Positions 46,134-59,360 are shown, counted from the stretch's first letter. The stretch is DNA of 64,000 nt from Ostrinia nubilalis (GCF_963855985.1 NC_087092.1:17422001-17486000); one strand, 5' to 3'. Notes: generated by a model not told the origin, from the letters alone. A program made the numbers and translations.

Positions 46134-46212
46134 TAAGGCTGAGTTGCACCACCTAATTTGTCATTTTTTTGACGTTTGTTAAAGTGTAAATAAGATGGTG
46201 CAACCCAGCCCA
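46134..46212. mobile_element. MITE, AAGGCTGAGTTGCACC family (copy 5, internal deletion)
   Basis: Both ends are present (TAAGGCTGAGTTGCACCACC; GATGGTGCAACCCAGCC) but the core is about 45 bp shorter than in full copies. Confidence 0.8.
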
Positions 46213-48070
46213 AGTCAAAGTAAAGTTACTTTTATACATCTCATGATATTAGCTAACATTTCCCACCAAAAAGGTATATACTATACATAAACCAATCAGG
46301 ACTTAACCCTTAAAAGCCGGTGACCTCCTTCCAACAGAATTGTTCTTTCTGTCCCCTTCCTCATTACGGCCATCTCTAATCCAGATCTTTCGACTTTCAA
46401 AGCCTAATGAATCAGGCTTAAGCTGTATAACGTGTACTGTATACTACACAGTGTATACCACTATACGTGTATATTCAAATAAGCTCGGCTACATGCTCGC
46501 TGATTAAAGAAAGGCAAGGTGGGAAACGGGAATTTCTCATTTTGATGTGCGAAAAGTTTGGTTTGTTTGATTTATGTTGTGACGAGTTTTCGGTAATAAT
46601 TAAATCTGAAATTGGATGAGACGTGACCTAGTCGGTTCATGTTTTGTGTTTTTTGATGATTTAGGTATGTAAATAACTTATTGAATCACAGTGTAATAAT
46701 CGTATTATAAAACAATAAGCATGTTACGAAACAGGTAATTGATTAATTGCTTATTTTATTTATACTCGTACTTATCTAATTTTCGTATTTTATAATTTAT
46801 CTTTCTTTGGAAGGTTTCAGCAATTTTTTAAGGTTTTGAACCGGCAAATGACGTACAAACTGCACCATTACCCGCACAAACAAAAACCTCCCGTCTTCTG
46901 ATTCCGCCCGACACTATAACGAACAAAACGCATCGCAATCTACGCGGAGCTCATCAAAAGGAATCCAAACACCAGGAGACATTCCCTTGAATACCAAGTG
47001 GGGGGTGGGTGGCAAAAAATACTGAGTAACGAAACAATTGCAAGCATAATTGATTTTAACGTGGGCCGTCTGGGAACGGAGTCAAGTCGTGTGGGGGCAG
47101 GTGGGACTTTTACTTGGCAACGATAGTTGCCTGATTGGGTTGTGTGATTGAGGGTTGTTTAGACGTGGGTAGTTTTGCAGATGCTGGTTGAGTTCGGATT
47201 GCAGTAAGGGGGTTAAGTAATCAATTTATTGACTTTTAGTTTAGATGTTTTTATTTGCCTTTTATTCCTTTTGTGAAAAAACTCTGTCTGGTCTTTGAGA
47301 AAGTGTAATTGTTAATAATAGCAAAATTATTGTGGACTTTATGTTACACAATTAAGAATTAAGCAAAAAAAAGCAAAAGCGGAAATGCATTTTAGTAGGT
47401 TGGGGGATTTTCATAATAGGTAGGTATGTAATACTAAGTTTTTATGTTTAGAATTTATCTTATGAAAAACATAATACCAACAGTCTTCTAAATAATAAAA
47501 TACTATGAAAATTACGTCACATTCTCACAAATGCTACTCCTATCCAATTGACTCTTAACTCGTTTCATTAAAGTCCACCATCCGAATGCAAATCAGTACT
47601 TTTTATTTCCTAAGGGCGTGTTCAGGCCAGTCCCATTCCTTCCCCGTAAGGGCGCACTCACACTCAATACATTAATTATGCAAGCGATGTCTTCGTTTTA
47701 AAGAACTTTTTTCTCCAGTTTTAATGTGACATGGTCGTACGTGTTATCGGCGAGTATTGGACACTCGCTGAATTAGAACTCTGTCTTATTGCGAGTTAGA
47801 AGAAAATGTTTTTTGTTAATTGATTTTGAAGTTTTTTTCGTTTAATTGAAGTTCGTTGGGTGAATTTTTAAGTGGGCGCGTCTTTACGTTTACGATAATG
47901 TTGGTTGATACTTTGTTTTGCAAATTAGATGGTATTTTTAGGTGTCAAGTTGACGTAGTCTTGAGTTTATTGTCACTTTTTGAACTCAATTAATATCATA
48001 CAAGTTTTTGGTTGATTTTATTTAATGTGATCCTCCTATTTTGCTATTTACTTTGTTTTAAAAGAAAATC
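46213..48070. other. No supported gene
   Basis: AT-rich putative intron with GC-richer patches near 46860-47180; nothing recognised. Confidence 0.5.
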
Positions 48071-48194
48071 TAAGGCTGAGTTGCACCACCTAATTTTGTC
48101 CGTAACTATAACGATAACCGGTGGTTTTTGTATAGAGTTTGACAGATTTCTGACGTTTGTCAAAGTTAAAGTAAGATGGTGCAACCCAGCCTAA
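48071..48194. mobile_element. MITE, AAGGCTGAGTTGCACC family (copy 6)
   Basis: Full-length copy, very similar to 20573-20696, with ends TAAGGCTGAGTTGCACCACC and GGTGCAACCCAGCCTAA. Confidence 0.85.
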
Positions 48195-48375
48195 TTCAAA
48201 TATCATAAACTAATTATACTTCTTTCAATGTCACCCACTTATGTATAACTTTTCACATTACTAAGTTGGTAATTTTAAACTCTTTAAGCACTCGTAACGA
48301 GTTACAAACTATAAAACAATATAACAACATCGGTAAAGATTTCATATATAAAAAAATAAAAACAACATCACTCAC

Positions 48376-48430
48376 GAACATGTGTCCACAAGAGCAGCTT
48401 ACCTGAAAACAAAAACAATAATTAGAACGT
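48376..48430 (-). other. Candidate recursive splice site with downstream donor
   Basis: On the minus strand, CTAAT (48425-48421) is followed by a pyrimidine tract and TTTTCAG|GTAAGC, with the junction at 48403/48402. An acceptor that regenerates a donor is the ratchet-point signature of long insect introns. A second donor, GTTC|GTGAGTGA, lies 27 nt downstream (exon edge 48376), so an alternative 27-nt cassette is possible. In the phase needed by the 26933-26969 exon, that cassette would start with TAA, which favours zero-length use. It is on the same strand as the two probable exons. Confidence 0.5.
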
Positions 48431-49389
48431 TGTTAATTATCAAAAACGTTCTCCCTGAAGCTATAATGACCCCCCTCTTCTGACATAACGGCTTACAAGT
48501 CCCAACCCTAATCCGTTTGCGATATAAAGAGTTGTAAATCAAAGTTAATATGTTGTGCATGCGGTGATAAAGGAGGGTTAGGGGGGTTAGGGGGGCGCCT
48601 CATGCGGAACGATATTATTGTAAAGAGCCGGAGATAATAAGAAATGATACTTGCTGGATCAAGACTGTTTGGTCGTAGTAAGACAACACGTCAAACTAAA
48701 TACTGTGACATTGTCACTCGTTTATAATTCAGATTATACATTTTACATTCAGATTACTTAATATACATGTATGCAGATTATGTTGTTCACTCTATATTAA
48801 TTTTTGATAAACTCTTGTCAAAAATTTTAAAACACTTGATATTTTGACTTGTTTGTCAACTCGCACCTGTCAAACTCGCTAGCGGGTGCGAGTTGGGAAT
48901 TTTTTTACTTAGTTTTACAAGTACTCTATGTATCTTAGAACATTATTATGATAATTTCACATTCACAATTTCTACAATTCCATATTTATTAGCAGTATTA
49001 GTATTCGCAATATTCAATTTGCATCTTAAATGAGCAATTTATTACAATTAATACCAACTGCAATACTCGTATATCTTTCAATGAAAAATGATACATTTCA
49101 AATATATTTCATATGTGTCACTTTAAGATCGAATTTCATAAAATAAAAAGGCGATAAATCAATTATTCCGTCTACGTTACCGAGAGACCGAGCGAGTAAG
49201 AACTAACAAGGCACAATTCATTTCAACTCGATCATAATTCGATTAGCAGTCGATTAAAAGACGCACACGTTGACGTTCCGAGTAGAGACGCCAATCTATG
49301 GTCAGTTAAAAGAATTATCGATAATTCTGACGTTGATGGGACGATAAATTTGATTTTTATAGTATCGACAAGAGTTGCTAAATATTTTT
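48431..49389. other. No supported gene; G-rich run at 48570-48600
   Basis: AGGAGGGTTAGGGGGGTTAG near 48570 is a G-rich direct repeat. The rest is AT-rich DNA. Confidence 0.5.
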
Positions 49390-49464
49390 AAATAAACAAC
49401 TTGAAAAAATCGAACTGCCTAGGCGGGAATCGAACCTCCAAATATTTTTTCAAGTTGTTTATTT
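49390..49464. repeat. Perfect 21-bp inverted repeat around a SINE remnant
   Basis: Arms at 49390-49410 and 49444-49464 are exact inverse copies (each contains AACAACTTGAAAAAAT). The 33-bp loop holds CGAACTGCCTAGGCGGGAAT and CGAACCT, the reversed B-box end of the SINE seen at 63560-63710. Confidence 0.8.
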
Positions 49465-50458
49465 CAAAATTTAGTTTGAGAAGCTACTCTAGTCGCTAAG
49501 AAATTTTAATAACGTTGCTAAATAGTGTTTCCGTTGCAAAATTTGATCTAAAACGTATTTTTTGTACAGTAAATGTACATGCCTAAATATTCGTATATCT
49601 TATTCAAGTTAGCAAATGTTACTCAGTTATTATAAATTGTAAATCAATCTGGAAAATAATGTATTAGGAGTATCTTAAATTCTCGTAATTGTTTATACGA
49701 CAAAATTTTTGTACTGCAATCAATTACACACACTTCTGGCCCCGACTACGAATTTTTAGCTACTTATAGAACGGAGCATTGCAGTTCGTCTACATAATAT
49801 AATTTTGAAGGTCAGATATTTACTTAATATAGAGTGTGAAATTATTTTGGGATCAAGTTATCCGAAATAAAAAGGTCTATTGACAGACGTCAATCAATCA
49901 ATTTTGTTTGAGTAATTTCCAATTTCAAAACTTTAGCATGAACTCTACATTATGTTAGCTGCCACAACGATGTTCAATAACCGAGTAATATCGATAATTC
50001 CTAATATTTTCGGCAACACTAACCCACACACGCAAGATTAACTACTTGATTAAAAGACATCACAGTTCACACACGCACACAGACGACACGGATGTGTGCA
50101 AGGTGGCATGAAAATGGAATTAAGGGGGAAGGGGGAATGCAAAGGAATCAGGCGGGGTGAAACGTCCCCTGCCGGACACTTTGAACGAATTATGACGGTC
50201 ATTATTAGAACGTGGACAGAATTAAATTGCCCCCCTCCCCCCTTCCGGGTAAGTATGCCCGCATAATGATACCTGGCCGATACGGGAACACTTAGCGGGT
50301 AAGCGGATCTCTATCGGGCTGGGATTCGAGTTTCGGACGGGGTTCCGTATGTGAATATTAATTTTATTCAATTCAAATGTCCTTTGATGGTTTTCTAATA
50401 TGTATTTTGGAAGAAAGTGTGAAATAAGACTCGGTGCTAGGTCAATAGTATTTATACT
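49465..50458. other. No supported gene
   Basis: AT-rich DNA with a C-rich run near 50230 and a G-rich stretch near 50120; nothing recognised. Confidence 0.5.
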
Positions 50459-50690
50459 TCTATACTAATATTATTAATGCGAAAATAACTCTGTCTGACT
50501 GTCTGTCCGTCTTGCTTTCACGCCTAAACCACTGAACCTAATTTTATGAAATTTGGCATAGGGATAGTTTGAGTCCCGGGAAAGGACATAAGATAGTTTT
50601 TATCCCGGTTTTTGAAACAGGGACGGGCGCGATAAACTTTTTCTGTGACAGACAAAATTCCACGCGGGGGAAGTAGCGGGCGGCCACTAG
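50459..50690 (+). mobile_element. Helitron copy, complete 3' end
   Basis: Starts TCTATACTAATATTATTAAT and ends GCGGGCGGCCACTAG before a T. The GTTTGAGTCCCGGGAAAGGA and GAAACAGGGACGGGCGCG blocks match the 16122 and 21081 copies. The base before the TC is T rather than A. Confidence 0.8.
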
Positions 50691-51877
50691 TTTAAATATA
50701 TTTCATATAAATAATGTATTCAGTACTGCATACTTCACAGGTCTCTCCTGGCTGAAGTGCTTAGTTAGTTTTCACTACAAGTTAAAGAGCATTTTTTTTC
50801 CTGTTAGAATCATTAATAGTAGGTAGGTACTGTATGTTTTGACAAATGTTAAGGCTGGGTTTTACACATACAGCTTTCGAAATATAATTTTTGAAGACTC
50901 TTTGCACTTGACAATTTTCTTTAAAATTAAATCAATTATTTTATTGGTACGGAACCATAACCCGCTATGGCTGTAACCTTTTTGTTCACGTCCCAGATGA
51001 GACTGTTGTCAGGCAAAATGAAAACGTCTGGACGATTTAATAAAGTGAGATCTGTGTTACTTACAAATGCATAATGTTGCAGTGTTCCTTATTCCTACTT
51101 CTTAGACCTGTCAATTTCATTAGTGGTCGGTTTGAAATTATTTTATCCATTAATTCCAGAAACGATAGAGAAAGAATTGAGTGGGAAAAGTCCCAAGCCC
51201 TTTAATTAATTTAAGTACAAAGAGATTAGAGCACTGCTTGAACCATGTGGAGGTAATCTTTGGAAGTACAGATATGATGCAGTAATAAAAGGCTTGATTT
51301 GTTGCCAACATACTGACTAATACTTACTTGTTTAAAAGCAGAAAAAATAGGTTAGGCTTACTATTTAATAGCACGATGACTTTGACCATTTTTCAGTTCC
51401 TGTTTATATCATACGCGACAAGACATTAAAATGGGCCTTTAGTCACAGGCGCAAGTAGTAAACTACTTTCTGTCTCAATCTTCATTGTATCTCTGTCAAC
51501 TGTTCACAACTAATAATAATGATTCAGTTTCAAAATATCTGAATTTTCATTTTTGTAAGAATACGATACGAATACTACGAAGATACCATCAAGATTTTCG
51601 TGCATTAATGTTGGCGATGCAAGCACTTCGGAGCGTCATAGCGTTATTATTATCTTCTAAGAAAAACAAAGGAATAAAGAAGTAACCAAACGCGACATAG
51701 TCGCCATGACAGCACAAATTACATTAAACCATACGATACGCTATCTTAATAATGCAAGATTTGTAAGACAATACCAACAATGCTATCTTGTTTGATTGTT
51801 TCCGTTACATTTGCACAGCTTTAGGTTATCCAGAAGGCCTTATTGTGTACTGTTTACTATCACCTGACTACAGTACA
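50691..51877. other. No supported gene
   Basis: AT-rich DNA; an isolated AAGGCTGGGTT near 50852 resembles one MITE end only. Confidence 0.5.
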
Positions 51878-51957
51878 GTACAGTCAGCCAAAAAGCTGTT
51901 TCTTTGTTCTTGATCAGAATAAGGTTGTATTGTCAACTTTTTGGCCACTTTGGGTCA
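51878..51957. mobile_element. Partial GTACAGTCAGC MITE
   Basis: GTACAGTCAGCCAAAAAGCT at one end, and TGTCAACTTTTTGGCCACTT then TGGGTC at the other, match the 33231 element; the terminal right arm is missing. Confidence 0.6.
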
Positions 51958-52854
51958 TTTTTTGAATGAATGGATTGATTTTTTGAATGGACAAGAGATG
52001 AATGAAAGAAATGGAGGATGCATGTACAATTTGTCTAGTTAAGAATATGTAATTCATAATTTATACACGTTTTTCCGTAGTCCACTATGATTTTTATGAT
52101 AATTATAAACTTAGTAATTGTCAACGTCATCAGAAATTGGGGTACCACCTACCTCTACATACCTTAATCATGTAACAGCATAATTGGAAAATTATATTTG
52201 AAGAGAACTTTCGCCAGTATCATATTTGGTTAAAAGTTAAGTAATGTTTATGTTTTGGTCAAATTTTCATTAACACCCTGTATATTTGAGCCATAAAAGC
52301 GTCGGCTTTATCAAAATACAGCATTATCTGTCTGCTAACCTTATCTGAAATACTAAGACTCCGCAAATTATAAAGTCAAAGATTAACTCCCGAAGCTAAA
52401 GAAACCTATCTGATAAATCCTAACAAAACACACCATAAAGTAGCTGATAACCTGAAATGAAGGCAAATTTACAAAAACAATAGCAGGGATTAGCGCAGCA
52501 CGCGTCAATGGCTAGACCAGTGGCCTCAGTAGGTACCTACTTGATGATAAAGGGGTATGTTTTAAGTCATGAGATGAACCAATCTTATCATCTGAAGACT
52601 TACAGAAAGCCTTCAAATATGTATGTTTCACAATCTCACTGATTCTAGACTGCAATATCCTTTATGGAATTGAAACATATGACTTCTAGAACATGGGAGA
52701 GAGATGACTGTAGTTGATTCAAATCTGTCCAAAAAATATTCAAACCAAACTGGATACTATATTTTATGTATAATAGTATGTAATTAACCAAGAAGATTTT
52801 CCAATTTGACTTTTGAACTTGACCACAGTGCTATTAAGTAATCCTTATCTATTT
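51958..52854. other. No supported gene
   Basis: AT-rich DNA; an ACACCCTGTATAT end motif lies near 52275. Confidence 0.5.
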
Positions 52855-52947
52855 CTGACATTCGTCCAGCCGAAAGACGTCCACTGCTGGACAAAGGCCT
52901 CCCCCAAGGATTTCCACAAAGACCGGTCGTTTCTGACATATTGGCCA
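52855..52947 (-). pseudogene. RTE-like LINE C-terminus, minus strand, intact short frame
   Basis: Minus-strand reading gives NDRSLWKSLGEAFVQQW followed by TSFGW without a break, the best-preserved copy of this family's end in the window. There is no upstream LINE coding region, so it is a short truncated insertion. Confidence 0.75.
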
Positions 52948-53571
52948 TTAGACAAGGCCGACTCCAACAGAAAGGACTACATTTTTACCCGACTGCGCCA
53001 AAGGAGCATTATTTTTATTCTGCATTAATTATAACCCGCTACTATCTTACTTCTCAAACCTATTCTAGAATATTGATACAGGCACCGAGTTACATCCCAC
53101 GAGCGCAGATAGCGATATATCTCAAATATTAACTGATGCCCAGCGGATTAGTTTGTTTGCCTTTTTATTGCGAGTGCAGACTATTTGGTCAGGATTATTG
53201 TTGGCCAAACATGCGATTAAAATTGATATAGAGGAATATTCAGGCCAACAATCGAGGTATTATGTTGCATACCTACTACATGAAGTTACAGTGTTTATCT
53301 TGACTGTAAAGCAGCCGACAGATATACTTATTATACTTAGATGATGACGTGTGTATCAAACCCTTAACTCTATGTTGAAATATCATAAGACAAATTATCT
53401 TTATTCCATGGTATGGGTTGTATCTCGTGTACCAAATAAAATAAATAAAAGTCTGCACGCAAGATTACTTATGCGTTAGAAAAGATTGAACCTGAAATAG
53501 CTTTTCTTTCGGCGTAAATATAAATTTAAAAAGGTTAATAAAACTGAAGATAAGAATTACTTCAGGAAATA
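52948..53571. other. No supported gene
   Basis: AT-rich DNA; nothing recognised. Confidence 0.5.
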
Positions 53572-53720
53572 ACGCCCGTATTTACAAACATTACTTTGAG
53601 GTCTCACAGTGCGCGTGGACGCACAGGTTGACACACGAACCAATCACAGAGCTGTATTCATCGCTGTGCATTCGGTTTGCTGCTTCATTTAAAGCAAGCG
53701 TCGTTTGTGAATACGTGCGT
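53572..53720. mobile_element. Candidate MITE with 18-bp inverted ends
   Basis: ACGCCCGTATTTACAAAC (53572-53589) and the inverse of ACGCACGTATTCACAAAC (53720-53703) agree at 16 of 18 positions and bound 149 bp. An inner ACCAATCACAGAGC block is present. Non-coding. Confidence 0.6.
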
Positions 53721-53934
53721 AAATCCTTTTTCATAATCATTTTGGTATACAATTCAGTGCTTTCAACCCTGGAAGCTCGATAAAGACTTTCAGTCCGTAA
53801 ATGCAGGCAAAGCTGAGGGCCTCAGCTAGTATTATATAATTTCAACAGCCTCTACATCCGAGCCCCATCCGAACAAACACGCGCGAATGTTACAAACGAC
53901 TAACAACTCATAACCGTAACGCAGCGTTACATTC

Positions 53935-53964
53935 TGTAACATAATGTAACGTAATGTAACATAA
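53935..53964 (+). repeat. Three 10-bp tandem units, TGTAACRTAA
   Basis: TGTAACATAA, TGTAACGTAA, TGTAACATAA in succession, just after the palindrome GTAACGCAGCGTTAC at 53916-53930. Confidence 0.8.
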
Positions 53965-56900
53965 ACGTAATCCAAAAACGAGGGAAGCCGGTAATTCCGT
54001 AAAACACTAATTCTTAAACATAATATGTTCATATGACAATAACCATTAACCGATCCTATTAACATACGAAACATTGCGAGTTTAGGAGGGCGTAGGGCTG
54101 GCGGTTGCAAATTTTTATTATTGTAATTTTTACAAGTCAATATTTTAGAGAGTTTAAACTTTTATTACGTCATCTAAAGAAACTTTTAAGTGCCCAATAT
54201 TCTACTAAAAAAATTGAAACAGCACACAATGTTTGTCTAAAAAGATTTTCTTTTTTAATTTACATAAAACAACCAGACTCTGTACTCCTTCATTTTCATT
54301 TAGAACAAATCCCAAATGATATTGTTCTTCAATTATGCAATAAGTTTTATCATCCGTGCGAAGTCGTTCCAAATTAGCAACATTATGAAGCTTTCGTCTC
54401 TCGAGCTAATGACAACCGTACTTTACGAATAACTGTTAATTTATTTAGCTTAATTACAAAAATATGGAGCGTATCTCATCCAATTTGCATTTCAACTTTA
54501 TTCCCTTTCTCAAAAAGGCGGGATTAAAATTTTGCAAGCCCTAATCCCGGGGAAAATTTAAAGAATAACGTCGATGGGTTACAAACATTTTTGCGTGTAC
54601 ATTGACGGGTAGACTTGGATGGCTGTAGGTTGCTACAGCGGCGGCCGGTCAATGGAGGCGACACAACGCGTAGCAACAAATGGGAGGGTGGTTATTACAA
54701 TATTTGCTAGGATCTCGTTATTTTTAAGTATCTGTTTGGTGTTGGTTCTCAATCTTTTCTGCTAATGGAACAGAAGGGGTAAGAGACAGACAGAAATTAT
54801 AGACATAATAAAATTATCAAGATTGCAGTGTAATTTCCTTTTCGAAAAGCGAACCAGTACAAAGGGTTACGGGTTCTTAAGGGTTAAGCATCTGTAGAAA
54901 AAAAAACATACTTTACATTATAAGAATTCCGATTTATTATTTTGTAAATAAATATTATAATTAGAAGATTCAACGTTAAAGTTTAAGATTACTTTGAATC
55001 TTTTAATTGCTTAGTAGCAGAATGAGTTCTTTGAAAAGACTACGAAAATAAATTAGACTTGATAAGGTGAATTAATTGATTTTACAGAAATTTATTTTTT
55101 GTTTCTAATAAAAAAACCTAATAAATTCTTAACAAATAGATTTTTGCTGTTTTTCGTTTATTAGGGCGTCCGCACACTGCCGACAGTTTGAGCACCTTCG
55201 CCCGCCGACTGCGGAGCGTCATAGCCGCGCGACACACCGTTGTAAATTATAATGTTTTATGGTTTAATACTGCAGATAAGGCGCGGGTAAGGAGCCCTAT
55301 TATTAACCGTGTTAGCCGACCGCGGGGAGGCTTGCGTTACCGCGCCCCGTAGGGTGGCCGCACGCTTGCGTTTTGCGACTAAACATCGTATGTTGTTCTT
55401 TTAAACAAAAAGATTCTCAATCTTGTACGAGTAAATAAGGCAATCTTGGATGGAAATAAGATAAATGATAATTCACAGAAAGATTGATTATTACTGTCAC
55501 AATGTTAATGCATTATTAAAAGGTGATAAAAATATTATCTTTATCGTGACTTGTGAGGTCATCACGTCATTTAAAAGAAAAATCTATAATAATGTTATTT
55601 CTAATTTATTCATGTTAAAAAAGTTACTAATGCAATTATTTTAACTGGAAATCTAATTTATTGTAATCTTAAGATTTTTTAGACCTCATAAGGTTATTTT
55701 ATTGTTTTTGCTTGTTGATTTTCCAAGTGGGATACACAACGGGAAATCCGCCGCAGTTGCACTGGAAATGTGCACTTCAAATGTAACAAACCCATAAATG
55801 CAAATATAATTTACATTTATTATTTGAACCAATAACTATCATCACATCCATAATTTCCACCCGCGCACTTGCGACTAATCGCAGCCGGTCGCACACGGAA
55901 TATGATTTTTAACGAGCCATTCCCCAAGTATGTAATTGCGACTGAATGCGTCGGGTAACGATTATTTACGTCGGGGGGTGCAGTGGGGGTAGGTAGAGGG
56001 GGGGGGGGGGATGATTATTTTTTATTGTTTTCATCACTCGTTTGTTTAGCACTCCCTTTAATGAGGGATGCAGTTTGTTTGGGCTATTTAGATTGTATGT
56101 TTCGTTTTAACGGCGTGCGAGATGTTATTTATGAAGGCCTACTTGTTTTGTATTAAAAACTGCCAAATGCACAGTAAAAAATTATCCACATTTTCAAAAA
56201 GATGAATAAAAATATTATTTATAATACAATAATTTTCTCGGCAATTTTTTTTTTCCAAAAAAATCCTGCTTACCTATTTATTTTAATGAAGCACGAAAGG
56301 ATATTTTTATCTCAAAATTTTAGAAATAAAAAACTTTCAACAGCTGCTTTGATCTATCTCTCAGTTTCACGCATTTTAAAAAATATAGTTTCATTGTTTG
56401 AATACATTTTATTACAACTAAACCAAATATGTAAAATCCGACCCAACATTGCATATTTTTTTGCTTCCAACTTTTAACTTTTAAAATGTCATAATTGTTA
56501 CCAACATTAATTCGCTCCGAGGCGCCGCAGTGTAATGAACCCGTAAATCGTCCCTGTCCGGTCGTGACGTGTAAATCGGCCGCGGTTTGGCGACGCCCGC
56601 TGGCATCGACGGAGTCAATCAGAGATTTTAATTTCGTGAAAAATGCCAAATGTTTTTATGTGCTTTATGTGTTTACGATGACTACAGTCATTAATACACA
56701 TACTGCCTAATAATAGTTCTCTATGGAATTGGTAGGTAAGCACTTTGTATTTCTATATTGTAACTATTTGTGACCTACAACGAGTACCTAATTTGTCTAA
56801 TGCCTTATAGAGCTCTTATTTAATTATTAACCCTATGCAAGTAACGTCAGCTTTTTGAAATACTTCATCTTAAGTAGTTTACTTAATTTAAATTGCCGTT

Positions 56901-59280
56901 ATTTGTAACGCTACTAGATTACCTTTGGTTTTAACTGCTTTTCATCCATGACATAGTGCAATAATATTTCTTAAAAAATTCGGAATATAATTCACTTACC
57001 TATAGTAATCACAGATTTTACCACCATATAATGTAAAATCATAACTTTGTAAACTTAAATTCATAAACAGTAATCGCGCCGTGTGAATCGCGCGCGGTTT
57101 GGCGCCGCGTTTTGGCAGCGCCGGCTCCTCAATCAGCCAGTTTACGAGTCCGCAGCGTGCGGTGACGGCCCTCAAAAATGGCACAGTTTTACACAAACCC
57201 GTATTTTGCATCTGTGTATTTAGTAATGTGAAAATAATTGACAGGAGGGCGCGTATTTTGTGTTAGCGTAACTTTAAACTTCTGTTAAAAGTTTTTTGTA
57301 GAGTTTGAAATAAAAAATAATCTGTGCTTAAAATTATTTGATCCTTGATCGAAATTGTAGCGGCTTATTTTCAGAAAAATCCTGTTTATTTTCAGTTCAA
57401 TGTGTGTTGTTAGTTTTTCCAGTAAATTATAGCACAACTATTTATTCGACTTAAACGGTACCCCCTTAACTTACGAGTACCATAAGTGCATCACAATCAG
57501 CATTTCACTAAAGTAAGCACATCACCGATATTAACATACCTACTCTTACCACGTACTATTTCTAAACCCATAAAACGCCACCATCATTCCAAATCCCAAC
57601 TACCAAAATCTGTCGGCCACGATCCGCTAAAACACACGCGAACAGCGATCGGCGGGGAAAAATTAAAAACGCAAAAACCGAAAGCCTCTCAGCTCTAGAT
57701 TTATAAACTCCGGCCGCTAACACACTTTCACGTGTCAATGGTTTCCCGTAAAAGCGTAAAACGCTGTAAAAAAACGCGTACAACGCTCGTACATGCATCT
57801 TTTTCAGCCGGCTGACAAATGGGCGTGAGGATGAGCCGGCGCGGGCCGAAACGCCGAAAAATCATTCACGAATTCTGACGGCGCACGGTGGGCCGCCGCC
57901 GCCGGAGCGGGCAAATTGAATCGGGCTACAGTGGTTAAGCTGGGAATGTAGTTTCGATGGCAGGTTTTGGTTTTAAGAGTATTAGTTTTTCGCTTGAAGT
58001 GTAAAAGAACCGGATTACTTTTGTTAACACTAAAGTTACACAGCGTGTAGGTTTTTCTCAAGTTGTCGAGTAAAACGTAAACAAGAGACTGTTAAGAAAA
58101 ATGTAGAAAGTAAGAGGTAAGATTGTCTATCATCATTAAGAATGGTGAATACATAATTAATTAATGGTTTAAAAAGGTGTCAACCGCCTTTTGATTGACG
58201 CACCTACTTACATAAAATTTTACTGAGACATAAATTAATTTGTTTTAGGATTGTAACTTAAAGTAACATTTAAGATGATAGATATACATGTGATAAATGG
58301 TATCTTTATGGAAATTTGTCATTATAATATCTTAGTTATCATTTTAGATCTTAGTGCTAGCAATTAAATTACCTCAGCCTACCCACTGTGCGGGCCGTTT
58401 AGGCACGGGCCGACTTTTACCCGCCGCCATCAATAAACGGCGAAAACGCGAAAAACAAAAAGTGTGACGTCACCGCGTTTCGCGCGGCCTGATAAATCAG
58501 TCGGCTAGCGTGGAGGCGGCTTCGATAGTCATTGATTTACACGACACGACTTTATTATAACGTAATTGACTCGGATCTATTTCTTTTTAATCGGGCGTGT
58601 TCCGCGTGTTAAAGCACCCCATTTTTTGTTCCTTTTAATTATCTACCCGCAAAGTTACAAAAACATTTGTATGTAATATATCAGGCCAAGCAACTAGGCA
58701 ATAGATATAAATAAAGCTTGTAAAACATGTTAATGTCTATTAAACTGGCGGTTCTATTTCAAGTTGTCCGTAATCTAGATTTAATGATGAAATAAGGCTT
58801 GTCGTTTTTTGATCGGAAGACTTCTTTCATGTGGTCTAATTGAAGGAGAAACGACGAAGAGAAATCACTGTAATACATCACAATAGAAATCTCGAGTTGA
58901 CCTAAAATCGTCTTTGCTAAAAACTGGCTTATCCGTCATGAGTCAACCAATGTCACGTCTCATTTTATTTGGAAGTCGTGAGTCAAAGCCATAAAACATC
59001 CTCCGACAGCAATCATTGATTTCATTAAAACGTTATTTCCCAGAAACGGAAAACATAAATACGGTGTTCTTTTACATTTGGATCTAATCATAATTTAAAT
59101 GAACTTGCCTTTTTTTAGCTCTGAGGAAATTAGCCTTTGATCACCTTTTTTCTTTTGACTAATATAAACCTGGCCAATTAAATTAATGTAATAATACCTA
59201 CTTACAATAAATAAATAGGCGTTGTTGCTACTCGATACTAATTTTGCATTCAAATTAACGTTTTTTAGAACATAAGCCTA
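53965..59280. other. Repeat-poor putative intron with CpG-rich islands
   Basis: CpG-rich patches at 54620-54670, 55160-55370, 55860-55980, 56510-56600, 57060-57170, 57600-57920 and 58380-58530. A G12 run lies near 56000 and a TGACGTCA at 58465-58472. No exon is supported. Confidence 0.45.
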
Positions 59281-59360
59281 TTTAGTTATTTAATTTTTTA
59301 GCGTTAAGAGTCGCATCTCAAACTAAAAACTTTTTCAAGTTATTTATAATTTTCAAAATA
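59281..59360 (+). mobile_element. SINE copy with the tRNA-like segment deleted
   Basis: TTAGTTATTTAATTTTTTAG, GCGTTAAGAGTCGCATCTCA and then TTTTTCAAGTTATTTATAAT match the flanks of the SINE at 63560-63710 (inverted there), but the A- and B-box region between them is absent. Confidence 0.65.

Noticed and set aside
56000..56015. Long G run as a G-quadruplex regulatory element
   Set aside because: A single homopolymer run without spaced G tracts; more likely a simple repeat or length-error-prone site.
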